Shown here in pieces: positions 37,025 through 45,105 of a stretch of DNA of 45,228 nucleotides. Under the pieces are notes generated by a model. It had not been told where the DNA came from and ran no database searches. It saw only the letters and a program-made list of their open reading frames with translations. This DNA comes from Hoylesella shahii DSM 15611 = JCM 12083 (GTDB lineage Bacteria; Bacteroidota; Bacteroidia; Bacteroidales; Bacteroidaceae). The DNA lies in NCBI RefSeq assembly GCF_000613445.1, contig NZ_BAIZ01000028.1, positions 1 to 45,228 of the forward strand, in the 5' to 3' direction. Each line of letters begins with the position of its first letter. Position 1 is the first letter of the stretch. Both the position numbers and the translations under genes were made by a program.

Positions 37025-37179
37025 GTAATATAATTCGAACCGTTAGTAAATAAAATAGAAAACTTTATCTAGGCAGGGTCAATTTAACAAGATTAAACAT
37101 TAGTATGCTAACAGGCAACAGTTCAAAAACAATCATTCTTGCTCACAAAAATCTGTCCCCAAGACCATAAATTAAACCC

Positions 37180-37200
37180 AAAGCCTCCTTGGGCTTTATT
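37180..37200. terminator. Small terminator-like hairpin
   Basis: AAAGCC and GGCTTT pair around a 6-nt loop, followed by ATTTAT. Orientation uncertain. Confidence 0.4.
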
Positions 37201-37348
37201 TATCTAAATGAAGGCGGCCATAGGCCTAAAGGCAATTATGTGAAAAGCATCGACGAGGTGGAGCGTATCACGGGCATCGATTTTTTTCACTTTGCCCAAT
37301 AAACTGGAAGAAGAGGTGGAGGCTTCTTGTGATTTAGACGACAGGTGA
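37201..37348 (+). pseudogene. Decayed C-terminus of a DNA/RNA non-specific endonuclease
   Basis: A rightward frame reads GNYVKSIDEVERITGIDFFH, then shifts by one base to NKLEEEVEASCDLDD and a stop. This matches the C-terminal pattern (S-x-DEVE-x-LTGIDFF, then EEEVEA) of NucA-type endonucleases. No start or catalytic DRGH region is present, so only the tail remains. Confidence 0.65.
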
Positions 37349-37576
37349 GCAAATTATGGCGCACTAAAACAGTGACAGATCGAGAGAATGATTGAGGCGC
37401 AAGAATAAAACTTGAACTTGTGGGCTGATTGCTTGTGCATGTTAGGGCAAGAGTGGGGCGCAACACATTGCTCAATAAAACCCAAATGCATGCGTAATCA
37501 GCCCTATGTTATGATAAAATAGAAATAAAAAATAGCTAAGCGAAAATACTAAAATCGCATAATATGAGCCTTCTTT

Positions 37577-37607
37577 TTTGTAGAGTCGAGAAAAATGATT
37601 AACTTTG
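37577..37607 (+). promoter_or_regulatory. Promoter of the Nif3-zinc ribbon operon
   Basis: TTTG at 37577-37580 and TAACTTTG at 37600-37607, 19 bp apart, match the Bacteroidota consensus. The start codon is about 28 bp downstream. Confidence 0.75.
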
Positions 37608-37635
37608 CACTTTAATAACATAAAGCTAGATTAGC

Positions 37636-38450
37636 GTGAAAATAAAGGAAGTGCTACGTGCCTTGAGCAATTCGCGCCTCTGCCTCTGCAGGAAGGATTT
37701 GATAATGCCGGCCTGCAGGTTGGATTGACAGAGACGGAAGTTTCAGGGGCTTTATTGTGTCTTGACGTGACTGAAAAAATCGTGGATGAGGCTGTTGCTA
37801 AAGGCTGCAACCTCATTGTGGCACATCATCCGCTTATCTTTAGAAAACTGGCGCAAGTGTCTGATGGCAATGCCGTGCAACGAACGGTGATGAAGGCCAT
37901 TAAAAATGATGTGACAATCGTTGCTATGCACACCAACATTGACAACGCACAAGGGGGAGTGAACTTTAAAATTGCAGAGAAAATGAAACTTGTTGAGGTT
38001 GACTTTTTCGGCGCAAGAAAAAACATTCAAACCCTAAACGATAAAGGAGAAAAGGTTAATGTGGAAGGCGCATCGGGCGTTATCGGAACATTTGAAGAGC
38101 CTTTGGCTGCCGACGACTTCGTGATTATGCTTAAAAAAACTTTCGATGTGGAGTGCGTGATGTGCAACCAACTGTTGCGCCGACCCATTAAAAAAGTGGC
38201 CATCTGTGGCGGCTCGGGAGCGTTTTTGCTGCTAGATGCTATTGCGGCAGGGGCTGACGCCTTTGTTACTGGCGAAATGCACTATCATGATTACTTCGAC
38301 CATGAACAGGAAATACAGATTGCTGTGATTGGGCATTACCAAAGTGAACAGTTTACAAACGAAATATTTAAAACAATAATAGCGGAAAGGTGCGAGGGCG
38401 TGAAGTGCTTCTTAACGCAAACTAACACCAATCCCATCATCTATTTATAA
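37636..38450 (+). CDS. Nif3-like dinuclear metal-binding protein (frame broken once)
   Basis: 271 residues after repair, family GTP cyclohydrolase I type 2/Nif3, cellular role unclear. Metal-ligand motifs: VAHHPLIFR (about 65), AMHTNIDNAQGGVN (about 97), FVTGEMHYHDYF and VIGHYQSEQ near the C-terminus. The ORF starts at GTG 37636 (KIKEVLRAL), and one extra G near 37665 joins it to EQFAPLPLQEGFDNAGLQVG, the usual N-terminal motif. It is followed 4 bp later by the zinc-ribbon protein, the usual neighbour in Bacteroidota. Confidence 0.9.
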
Positions 38451-38453
38451 GTT

Positions 38454-39278
38454 ATGGCAAAAAAAGAGATTACCGAACTGTCGGTGGAAGAGAAGCTCAA
38501 GGCACTCTACCAGTTGCAAACAACGCTTTCGGCTATTGATGAGAAGCGCGCACTGAGAGGAGAATTACCCCTGGAAGTGCAAGATTTGGAAGACGAGATT
38601 GAGGGACTGAATATCCGCGTTGATAAAATTCGTAGAGAGATTGAAGACTTCTCTATGGCTGTTTCGCAAAAAAAAGCGGAGATTGCTGAGGCTCAAGCTA
38701 GCGTAGAACGCTATAACCGCCAGCTGAACGATGTGAAAAATAACCGCGAATACGACACGCTGAGCAAGGAAATTGAATTCCAAACGCTTGAAATAGAACT
38801 GTGTAACAAGAAAATAAGGGAAGCGATGATAAGGATTGACGAGTGCGAAAGAGACCTCGGCACAACGGAAAGACTTATCGACGACCGCGAACACGACCTA
38901 CAACAAAAACGGGGAGAGCTGGATGAAATTATGCTCGAAACAAAAGAGGAGGAAGAAAGACTGCGCGACAGAGCTAGAGACTTGGAAACGAAAATCGAAC
39001 CTAGACTGCTAAGTAGCTTTAAGCGTATTCGCAAAAATGCTAGAAATGGTTTGGGTATTGTTTATGTTCAGCGCGACGCTTGTGGTGGATGCTTTAATAA
39101 AATACCGCCACAGAGACAACTGGATGTGAAAATGCACAAAAAGGTTATCGTGTGCGAATATTGCGGACGTATCATTGTTGACCCTGAATTGGCTGGCGTT
39201 AAGACAGATAAAGCTGCTGCGACAGAGAAACCTAAACGTAAACGCGCAATACGCAAAACTAAAGAAGAGACGGAATAA
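38454..39278 (+). CDS. C4-type zinc ribbon, coiled-coil regulatory protein
   Basis: 274 residues. A long antiparallel coiled-coil at about 10-185 (EIEGLNIRVDKIRREIEDFS, KNNREYDTLSKEIEFQTLEI) is followed by a zinc ribbon at about 205-245 with CGGCF and CEYCGR as the paired CxxC. A Lys/Arg-rich tail ends the protein. Same family as chlamydial CdsZ-like zinc-ribbon proteins. The coiled coil before the ribbon is characteristic. Cotranscribed with the Nif3-like gene. Confidence 0.9.
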   Translation: MAKKEITELSVEEKLKALYQLQTTLSAIDEKRALRGELPLEVQDLEDEIEGLNIRVDKIRREIEDFSMAVSQKKAEIAEAQASVERYNRQLNDVKNNREYDTLSKEIEFQTLEIELCNKKIREAMIRIDECERDLGTTERLIDDREHDLQQKRGELDEIMLETKEEEERLRDRARDLETKIEPRLLSSFKRIRKNARNGLGIVYVQRDACGGCFNKIPPQRQLDVKMHKKVIVCEYCGRIIVDPELAGVKTDKAAATEKPKRKRAIRKTKEETE

Positions 39279-39338
39279 CTAGATAAATGGTGCAGAAATG
39301 CCCACTGCTCTTTATAGAGCTCCGCGTTTTGTATAAAG

Positions 39339-39386
39339 AATAAGCTCCAAACACAACAACAGGGCGTGTATGGAGCTTATTTTTTT
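39339..39386 (+). terminator. Terminator of the Nif3-zinc ribbon operon
   Basis: AATAAGCTCCA-A-ACAC pairs with GTGT-A-TGGAGCTTATT, followed by a T7 run. Confidence 0.9.
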
Positions 39387-39670
39387 ATGCTATGACCAAA
39401 GCCTTGCAATAAGCAGAGGACTTGGTTTTTCGGATTAAGGTGGCTCTAAAATTGCCTTTGATGCCTTTTAGGTAACTTACCTGCACAGATTTCGCTTGAT
39501 TTTAGAGTTGTATAGCAAGCTATACCAATGAGAAAGTACGTGGAAATTGCCAGGCAGAAGTGTAAGGCAGCAATGAGCTACGAGGCAATACAATGCCAAT
39601 GGATGTACAAAAGTAAAACCAAATGTAACAAGGTAATTATGGAACCGACTTTAAATGAATAGTTTACGGA
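39387..39670. other. Gene-free stretch before the Cys/Lys-rich gene
   Basis: With the terminator region, about 390 bp lack a gene. A 44-codon plus-strand frame (39529-39663) exists but has no features to support it. Confidence 0.5.
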
Positions 39671-40018
39671 TTACTTCTTGTCCTTAGACTCTTTTTTGCA
39701 GCATTGCTTGTCGCCAGCCTTCTTGCACTCTTTCTTAGCGGCTTTGTCGCATTTTGCCTTTCCGTAGTCTTTACCTTCTGCAGCAGCGTCTTTCTTGCAG
39801 CAACCTTTGCTGTCTTTAGCAGCGTCTTTTTTGCAGCATTCTTTGCTTTCTTGAGCAGCATCTTTTTTGCAGCATCCTTTCTTGCTATCCTTATCGCATT
39901 TTTTCTCGCATTGTTCAGTCTTAGCCTTATCGCATTTTTTGGCTGTTCCTTCACTTTGAGCGTTAGCAAAACCTATTGCAGCAACAAAAAGAGCTGTACT
40001 AAAAATAATTTTTTTCAT
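39671..40018 (-). CDS. Exported Cys/Lys-rich repeat protein
   Basis: 115 residues. The signal peptide (IIFSTALFVAAIGFANAQ) leaves a mature part of about 95 residues that contains 13 Cys and many Lys. Repeats of CCKKDAA-x-x-SK appear three times (KKGCCKKDAAQESKE, CCKKDAAKDSKG, CCKKDAAAEGKD), with single KKCDK-type units around them. No hydrophobic core is apparent. It may bind metal or be a disulfide-rich surface protein. Metallothionein-like binding is a guess. It has its own promoter box at 40064. No recognised family. Confidence 0.75.
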   Translation of the reverse strand: MKKIIFSTALFVAAIGFANAQSEGTAKKCDKAKTEQCEKKCDKDSKKGCCKKDAAQESKECCKKDAAKDSKGCCKKDAAAEGKDYGKAKCDKAAKKECKKAGDKQCCKKESKDKK

Positions 40019-40063
40019 ACCTAATAACTTTTACTTAGTTTAAAATAGTGTTTTTATCAGGTA

Positions 40064-40071
40064 CAAAAGTA
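40064..40071 (-). promoter_or_regulatory. Putative -7 box for the Cys/Lys-rich gene
   Basis: TACTTTTG on the minus strand, 46 bp before the start. Upstream element weak. Confidence 0.45.
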
Positions 40072-40290
40072 CAAGCTTAAAATGAAATACCACCATTTTG
40101 TTAGTACTTTTTAGCAGATAAATGCATTTTGTTTCTTTTTTATGAGTGTCTGCTTTCGATGTGTTATGTGCTATGTGACTGATTTTCGCAGTGTTATTGT
40201 TGTCGTTCTGTGTGGATAAGCAACAACAGGAACGAGTCTCTTGCAATTCGCAGTGAGGTGGTTTTACGCGTGTTTGCTTATTTTCCTGCA

Positions 40291-41133
40291 CTACATGCCT
40301 CGTTCTTTGTATATTCTTTCCTTGGCTTCATTAATTTCTTTGAATTTTTTTTCGGCAGCAAGGCGTATGTCTTCGCCCAATGTTGCTACGCGGTCGGGGT
40401 GATGTTGAAGAGCCATTTTGCGGTATGCAGCTTTCACTTCATCGTTGGTGGCATTGGGCGAGATACCCAAAACCTTGTAGGCCGACTGGGTGTCGTGCTT
40501 TTCGAGGTTGAACATTGATTCGAGAACACTGGCATCTAGGCCCAACCAATGCGCCAAATTACGGAGTGCATTTAGCTCGTTGGGGTCGACTCGGCCATCG
40601 GCTTTTGAGACTTCGACCAAGAAACTAAGTAGTTGTAGGCATTGGCTGCTATTCATGTGGGCGGCAATTTGCCAACAGCTGTCGCGTATTATTTGTTCGA
40701 ATGCCATTGTACCCATCTGTTTTTGCTGGTCGAAGATGTTGCGAATAATGTTATCGCCTTGCGTAACAGCCACCTCTCCAAAATTTCTTCGAAGGAAGGC
40801 TCGCAAAGTTTCCATCTCCGAATGCATCACCTTGCCATCGGCGCGGATGATGTATGCGGCGAGTACCAAAAACGAAAAGAGAAACGAGTTGCGTTCTCCT
40901 TGTTGCTGTTGATGGTGATTGGATGTGTTGTTATTATAGTATCTACTGGTATTGTTATGATAGCCGTTGCCCTGTGCGTTGCTGGAGTTACCCGACCAAC
41001 CGTTGTTGTCTGTATCGTTAACCCTATCTAGTCCTGCATCAAAAATCGCCCCGAGCACTAAACCGGCCAAAGCACCAAGCGGTCCGCCATTGATAAAACC
41101 CAGAAATCCACCAATCCATTTTCCTATAGCCAT
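40291..41133 (-). CDS. TerB-DnaJ (DjlA-like) co-chaperone
   Basis: 280 residues. An N-terminal glycine-rich hydrophobic start (GGFLGFINGGPLGALAGLVL) is followed by an Asn/Gln-rich linker at about 45-80 (NNTSRYYNNNTSNHH). A TerB domain lies at about 85-210 (LAAYIIRADGKVMHSEMETL), and a C-terminal J domain at about 218-280 (AYKVLGISPNATNDEVKAAY, then the HPD motif in QHHPDR). DjlA proteins are membrane-linked co-chaperones of DnaK. The J domain stimulates its ATPase, while TerB function here is unknown. No operon partner evident. Confidence 0.9.
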   Translation of the reverse strand: MAIGKWIGGFLGFINGGPLGALAGLVLGAIFDAGLDRVNDTDNNGWSGNSSNAQGNGYHNNTSRYYNNNTSNHHQQQQGERNSFLFSFLVLAAYIIRADGKVMHSEMETLRAFLRRNFGEVAVTQGDNIIRNIFDQQKQMGTMAFEQIIRDSCWQIAAHMNSSQCLQLLSFLVEVSKADGRVDPNELNALRNLAHWLGLDASVLESMFNLEKHDTQSAYKVLGISPNATNDEVKAAYRKMALQHHPDRVATLGEDIRLAAEKKFKEINEAKERIYKERGM

Positions 41134-41192
41134 AAATGTAAACTTTAAAAGTTATCTAATATATGATGACAGAGTCTTGGTGGCTTGGAGAT

Positions 41193-42150
41193 TTACCATT
41201 TGAGTCTGCCATATTTTTGCTTGTACCACAATTGCCACGCATTGATGAGGTTCTGCCAAACCACATAAGCGCATGGGGCTATGGATGCAATAGGGTTGAG
41301 AAAAGCGATGGTGAGCCAGATGCCCACAACGGTATTTTTCTGTCCCAAAGCCTGTCCGGCGCTGATACTATCGCCATAACGATAACCCACAGCTTTGCCG
41401 ATGGAGAACAGCAAGATGCTGATGACAAGTGGTAATAATAGGAGTTGAGCCAAAACTGTGCCATAAATTTGGGTGGAGAGAATGTTGCGGATGGTTAGCC
41501 CCATAATAATGGAGAGGTTAAATCCCCAGATATAGAAGGCCAAGTTTTTTGTTTCCTTGATGCGAGTGGCTATTTTAGGCAGAAATTTTCTAGTGAGCAT
41601 GGCCAAGCAAAGAGATGATGAGCACGAAAGTGATACGGCGTAGGATCATGTTAAAGGCCGTGAGAAAAGTGATTTCAGTGCTTTTCTCTACCATTGGGAA
41701 AAATAATGGGATGATAATGGACGTAACAACATTGGCCAAAATGGTGTAAATGGTGAGTGAAGCGATGCTTCCGCCTAGGCGTTCGGTGATTACGGGGGCT
41801 GCTGCAGCAGTGGGACAGATGACACAAACGAATGCCCCTTCGAGCACCAGCTTGATCATGGGGTCGGTGGTGTGCAAGATAGCTAGTACCAAAAGGCCCG
41901 AAAGCAGAATGCGAATGGCCTGAAGTATGAAGTGCCACGCACGTGGTCGGAGGTCGCCCGTTTGTATTTTGCAGAACGTAATGTAGAGCATCACGAAAAT
42001 AAGCACCGGGAGAAGCTTTACTAAAAAAGGGCCAACAGCATCGCCAATGGGTTGAAGGGGAGCAATTCGCGAAAACAAAAGATAGACAGTTGCACCAATA
42101 ACCAAACCGCTAGGCAATGTCCATTTCTTAAGAAAATCAATGATGTTCAT
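41193..42150 (-). CDS. Bile-acid:sodium symporter family transporter (frame broken once)
   Basis: A 318-residue membrane protein after repair, about 8-10 helices. The start (WTLPSGLVIGATVYLLFSR) and the VCPTAAAAPVITERLGG segment (Cys-Pro-Thr-Ala, then Pro) place it in the BASS/SNF superfamily, close to the YfeH-like group. The substrate is not deducible. The N-terminal two thirds end out of frame near 41603. Removing one C from GGCC there joins IISLLG to MLTRKFLPKIATRIKE and leaves an open protein. Confidence 0.8.
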
Positions 42151-42203
42151 GTGTGTATCGTTTATTAACGTTTGCGCGCGCGTATATATACGGTGTGGCG
42201 CAG

Positions 42204-42653
42204 TTATATTTCAGTATAGTGGGGAATATGAGACAAGAAGGTGTAACTGTTGTCTTCGTAGTTCATCTTGCAACAGATGTGCTGCAAACCGTTGCTTACC
42301 ACAAGATAATCTACATGAAGCAACATGTTGTAGACAGTTATCTGGTCGAACACTTTCTGCGTAAGGGTGATAGTGGGTGCTTTATATTCGATAATCATCC
42401 GTGGCTTGAGTTCTCGGTCGTATAGCACACTGTCGGCTCTAAGACTCTTGTCGCCAATGTTCAAGGCCACCTCATTGGCCATCAACAATTGGGGATAACC
42501 CTTGTGATGAACAAGGAAATGCACGAAATGCTGCCTCACCCATTCTTCTGGAGTCAGTGCAACGTACTTGCCTCGTAGTGGATCGAACACGGTGGGACGT
42601 GCTTTTGTTCCTCCTACTTTTATTGCATACGAGGGTAGGTTTAGTGAATACAT
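42204..42653 (-). CDS. HSDR_N-domain protein (type I restriction R N-terminal-like nuclease)
   Basis: 149 residues if started at ATG 42653 (MYSLNLPSYAIKVGG). The longer frame upstream lacks family features. LTPEEWVRQHFVHFLVHHKG is the family start. SLRADSVLYDRELKPRMIIEYK contains the PD-(D/E)xK-like core (D in RADSVLYD, E-Y-K), and FDQITVYNMLLHVDYLVVSN follows. The group is annotated as type I restriction enzyme R N-terminal domain proteins but is common as a single-domain protein in Bacteroidota, divergent from holA. Function unproven. Nuclease activity is inferred from the motif. Confidence 0.82.
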   Translation of the reverse strand: MYSLNLPSYAIKVGGTKARPTVFDPLRGKYVALTPEEWVRQHFVHFLVHHKGYPQLLMANEVALNIGDKSLRADSVLYDRELKPRMIIEYKAPTITLTQKVFDQITVYNMLLHVDYLVVSNGLQHICCKMNYEDNSYTFLSHIPHYTEI

Positions 42654-42658
42654 TTTGT

Positions 42659-42666
42659 TATCTTTG
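42659..42666 (+). promoter_or_regulatory. Putative -7 box for holA
   Basis: TATCTTTG, 158 bp before ATG 42824. Upstream element not clear. Confidence 0.4.
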
Positions 42667-42742
42667 CAGAGTAAAGTGCAATAAAGCACATCCGCAAGGG
42701 TCGCAATTATAGTTTGCTGAACTTGAGGGTGAGCCTTATGGT

Positions 42743-42750
42743 GCAAAGTT
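42743..42750 (-). promoter_or_regulatory. Putative -7 box for the HSDR_N gene
   Basis: TAACTTTG on the minus strand, 90 bp before ATG 42653. Together with 42659 it makes a divergent, overlapping promoter pair. Confidence 0.5.
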
Positions 42751-42823
42751 ACTAAAAATATGTGGCTGACAAAGTGGTTTTCGAAACTTGTTGTCGTCGC
42801 ATTCAAATTTAACAACAACCTTC

Positions 42824-43852
42824 ATGGCAGAAAAACGAACCGCGCTTACTTACGAGAACATCGTAAAAGATATTAAGGCGCGAAACTTTTCGCCCGTTTA
42901 TGTGCTCATGGGCGAGGAGTCGTATTATATCGACGTAATAGCAAACTTGCTTGAAGAAAATGTGCTTCAACAACAGGAGCGCGATTTTAATCAAGACATC
43001 CTCTTTGGAGTGGATACTAGTGGGGTGCAGGTAGCCGACCTTTGTAAGGCTTATCCCATGATGGCCGAAAGGCGATTAGTGATGGTGAAAGAGGCGCAAA
43101 ACCTAAAACAACTAGACGCTTTGGCAAAATATCTGGAACATCCGGTACAAACCACCGTGCTGGTGCTTTGCCATAAAAATGGCACAATAGACAAAAGAAA
43201 GAAGTTTCTGTCAAGAGCTGAAAATATCGGCGTTGTTTTCGAAAGCAAAAAGAAACGAGATTTTGAGTTGCCTGCTTTTATTAAAGGATACCTTGCCTTT
43301 AAAAAAGCTACGGTGGATGATAAGGCAGCCATCATGATTGCCGAACATATTGGGTCGGATTTGAATCGACTTACTTCTGAGTTGGATAAGGTGTTGATTT
43401 CGCTTCCCGAAAACAACTTGCGCATTACGCCCGACATCGTTGAACAGCAGATAGGGGTGAGCAAAGAGTTTAATGGATTTGAGCTGAGAAATGCTATCGT
43501 AAATCGTGACGTTTTTAAGGCAAATCAGATTATCCAATATTTTGACAAGAATCCTAAAGCAGGTTCTATCTTCGCCTTCTTGCCATTGCTCTTCAGTTTC
43601 TTTCAGACCTTATTGATTGCTTATTACGCACCAAATAAAAATAACGAGGGAGAGATGGCAAAGTTTCTCGACCTGAAATCTGTGTGGGGTGTGAAAGACT
43701 TCATCACAGGGATGAGAAACTACTCGGCTATGAAGACAATGCACATTATACATAAAATAAGAGAGATTGACGCTAAATCTAAGGGGTTAGACAACCCAAA
43801 TACCCCTGTTGGAGACCTAATGAAGGAGCTAATCTTCTTTATTTTGCACTAA
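42824..43852 (+). CDS. holA: DNA polymerase III subunit delta
   Basis: 342 residues. The clamp-loader subunit delta opens the sliding clamp. Signature stretches: SPVYVLMGEESYYIDVIANLL at the N-terminus, RRLVMVKEAQNLKQL (about 80), HIGSDLNRLTSELDKVLI (about 178) and FNGFELRNAIVNRD (about 218). No ATP-binding motif, as expected for delta. I start at ATG 42824 (MAEKRTALTYENI) instead of 42788, because the first 12 residues of the longer form are not family-like. A terminator hairpin overlaps the stop. Confidence 0.92.
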   Translation: MAEKRTALTYENIVKDIKARNFSPVYVLMGEESYYIDVIANLLEENVLQQQERDFNQDILFGVDTSGVQVADLCKAYPMMAERRLVMVKEAQNLKQLDALAKYLEHPVQTTVLVLCHKNGTIDKRKKFLSRAENIGVVFESKKKRDFELPAFIKGYLAFKKATVDDKAAIMIAEHIGSDLNRLTSELDKVLISLPENNLRITPDIVEQQIGVSKEFNGFELRNAIVNRDVFKANQIIQYFDKNPKAGSIFAFLPLLFSFFQTLLIAYYAPNKNNEGEMAKFLDLKSVWGVKDFITGMRNYSAMKTMHIIHKIREIDAKSKGLDNPNTPVGDLMKELIFFILH

Positions 43853-43876
43853 AATAGCCCCCAAAGGGCTATTTTT
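43852..43876 (+). terminator. Terminator after holA
   Basis: AAATAGCCC-CCAAA-GGGCTATTT is a perfect 9-bp stem with a T-rich end, starting at the last base of the stop codon. Confidence 0.88.
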
Positions 43877-44090
43877 CGTTCTAGAATGAGCGCTTTAAAG
43901 AAGTGCTTTTTTGGGGATAACTCCTTGTAGTATAAGGTAGTTATCCTTTTTTACCCCCTTAAATACTCGAGAATTTGAAAGCAACTCCACCTTTGTCTCA
44001 GAATAATCGATTCTCGTTGAATTTCGTCTTTTTCTGCGTTTTCTAATTTACAATTAACAAATATTTATCTGCAAGTGTAGATATTTAGAG

Positions 44091-44187
44091 TTGTAAACAA
44101 GATGTCTGGTTTACAAAACTAAAGTTATCTCTGTATTGATTTGTAAACACTAAATGGAAATTGTAGCATTTAGATTTACAAACAAAT
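44091..44187. repeat. Inverted repeats of the TTGTAAAC type
   Basis: TTGTAAAC (44091-44098) and GTTTACAA (44109-44116) are perfect inverted copies 10 bp apart. ATTTGTAAACACTAAATG (from 44139) pairs with CATTTAG-ATTTACAAAC (to about 44187). A related TTATAAACCTAAATG lies just downstream. Candidate operators or a structured 5' region. Confidence 0.7.
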
Positions 44188-44443
44188 ATTCGATAATCTA
44201 CATTTATAAACCTAAATGAATGCATATACATCACCGCATAAACCATTATTTTAATATGTTTACCAACCATTTACAGCCTTTTATTAGTCCTTAAATACCT
44301 AAAATACCCCTTTTTACCCCCTAAATGGCTTGATTTTGCGTATTATACGCTTACATAATATATATAACTACTTAAAAACCAATTAAATTAACTATTTCAT
44401 TAAATCTTATTATATATCTACTTTAGGCTTCTTAATTGAGATT

Positions 44444-44482
44444 TGTAAATGTAAATCACACAAATATCCGCATTCATTTACA
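44444..44482. repeat. TGTAAATG/CATTTACA inverted repeat
   Basis: TGTAAATG (44444-44451) and CATTTACA (44475-44482), perfect inverted copies 23 bp apart, about 65-100 bp upstream of the promoter -7 box. Confidence 0.65.
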
Positions 44483-44542
44483 CATGTGAAGATTTTGCTT
44501 TTAAAACCTGGTCTTTTAAATGCTAAATTATTCTTTAGAAAC

Positions 44543-44573
44543 TTGTGGCTGTCAAGAATTTGTTTTACCTTTG
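44543..44573 (+). promoter_or_regulatory. Promoter for the XRE regulator
   Basis: TTG at 44543-44545 and TACCTTTG at 44566-44573, 20 bp apart. Leader about 45 nt to ATG 44626. Confidence 0.6.
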
Positions 44574-44625
44574 TAAAACCAATGCAAATAGACCTATAAA
44601 GGTCACTAACACTAATAACAAGGGT

Positions 44626-45105
44626 ATGAAAGATAGAATTAAGAAGGTTATGGAGAGCCAGCACATGAGTCAACAGACCTTTGCCCACTCCATAGGAATG
44701 TCGCCTGCATCGCTTAGCAGTATCTTTAACGGGCGTACAAAACCAACGCTAAATATCGTTGAAGCCATTAAAGACAAAATCCCGAGAATATCAACCGACT
44801 GGTTAATTTTCGGTAAAGGTGATATGTATCTAAGCGATTCTGGACACTCAAATAATACGACAAATACCCAACCAAACGTTATAAGCGAGCCAGTATTAAA
44901 TTTTGACGATTTAGAAAATAATTCTTCTCTCTTTAATGAACAAACGATAGTCACTCCAACGATGGACTATACACCTCAAAAACCTGAGCGAGTTGAGGTG
45001 AAAGTGATTGAGAAACCACAACGAAAGGTAACAGAAATACGCATTTTCTACGATGACCGTACTTGGGAATCGTTTTATCCAGAAGACCGCGAAAGTAGCA
45101 TTTAG
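44626..45105 (+). CDS. XRE-family helix-turn-helix regulator
   Basis: 159 residues. The HTH domain at about 1-62 contains the two helices MSQQTFAHSIGMSPASLSSI and NGRTKPTLNIVEAIKD, then DWLIFGKGDMYL. The rest is a polar linker and a C-terminal RKVTEIRIFYDDRTWESFY segment that may be a small dimerisation domain. I start at ATG 44626 because the family begins MKDRIKKVMES. The longer upstream frame overlaps the promoter and is not supported. The AT-rich dyads upstream suggest autoregulation. Regulon unknown. Confidence 0.85.
   Translation: MKDRIKKVMESQHMSQQTFAHSIGMSPASLSSIFNGRTKPTLNIVEAIKDKIPRISTDWLIFGKGDMYLSDSGHSNNTTNTQPNVISEPVLNFDDLENNSSLFNEQTIVTPTMDYTPQKPERVEVKVIEKPQRKVTEIRIFYDDRTWESFYPEDRESSI

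Larger units (their letters stand above)
37003..37635. other. 633-bp region upstream of the peptide cassette
   Basis: Divergent region. Contains a weak leftward promoter box (37017-37024), a small terminator-like hairpin (37180-37200), the decayed end of a nuclease gene (37201-37348), about 200 bp with nothing recognised, and the Nif3 promoter (37577-37607). Confidence 0.6.
43877..44625. other. 750-bp AT-rich region upstream of the XRE gene
   Basis: No gene. Contains the repeated 15-mer AATAATCGATTCTCG (44002-44016), several TGTAAA/TTTACA dyads (44091-44187 and 44444-44482) and the promoter at 44543-44573. No cluster of DnaA boxes (TTATCCACA) was seen, so I do not call a replication origin. 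Confidence 0.65.

Noticed and set aside
39529..39663. 44-codon plus-strand frame after the Nif3 operon terminator
   Set aside because: No promoter, no recognisable features, and it runs up to the convergent Cys/Lys-rich gene.
43877..44540. AT-rich region as a chromosomal replication origin
   Set aside because: No cluster of DnaA boxes and no dnaA or dnaN nearby; the dyads fit operators better.
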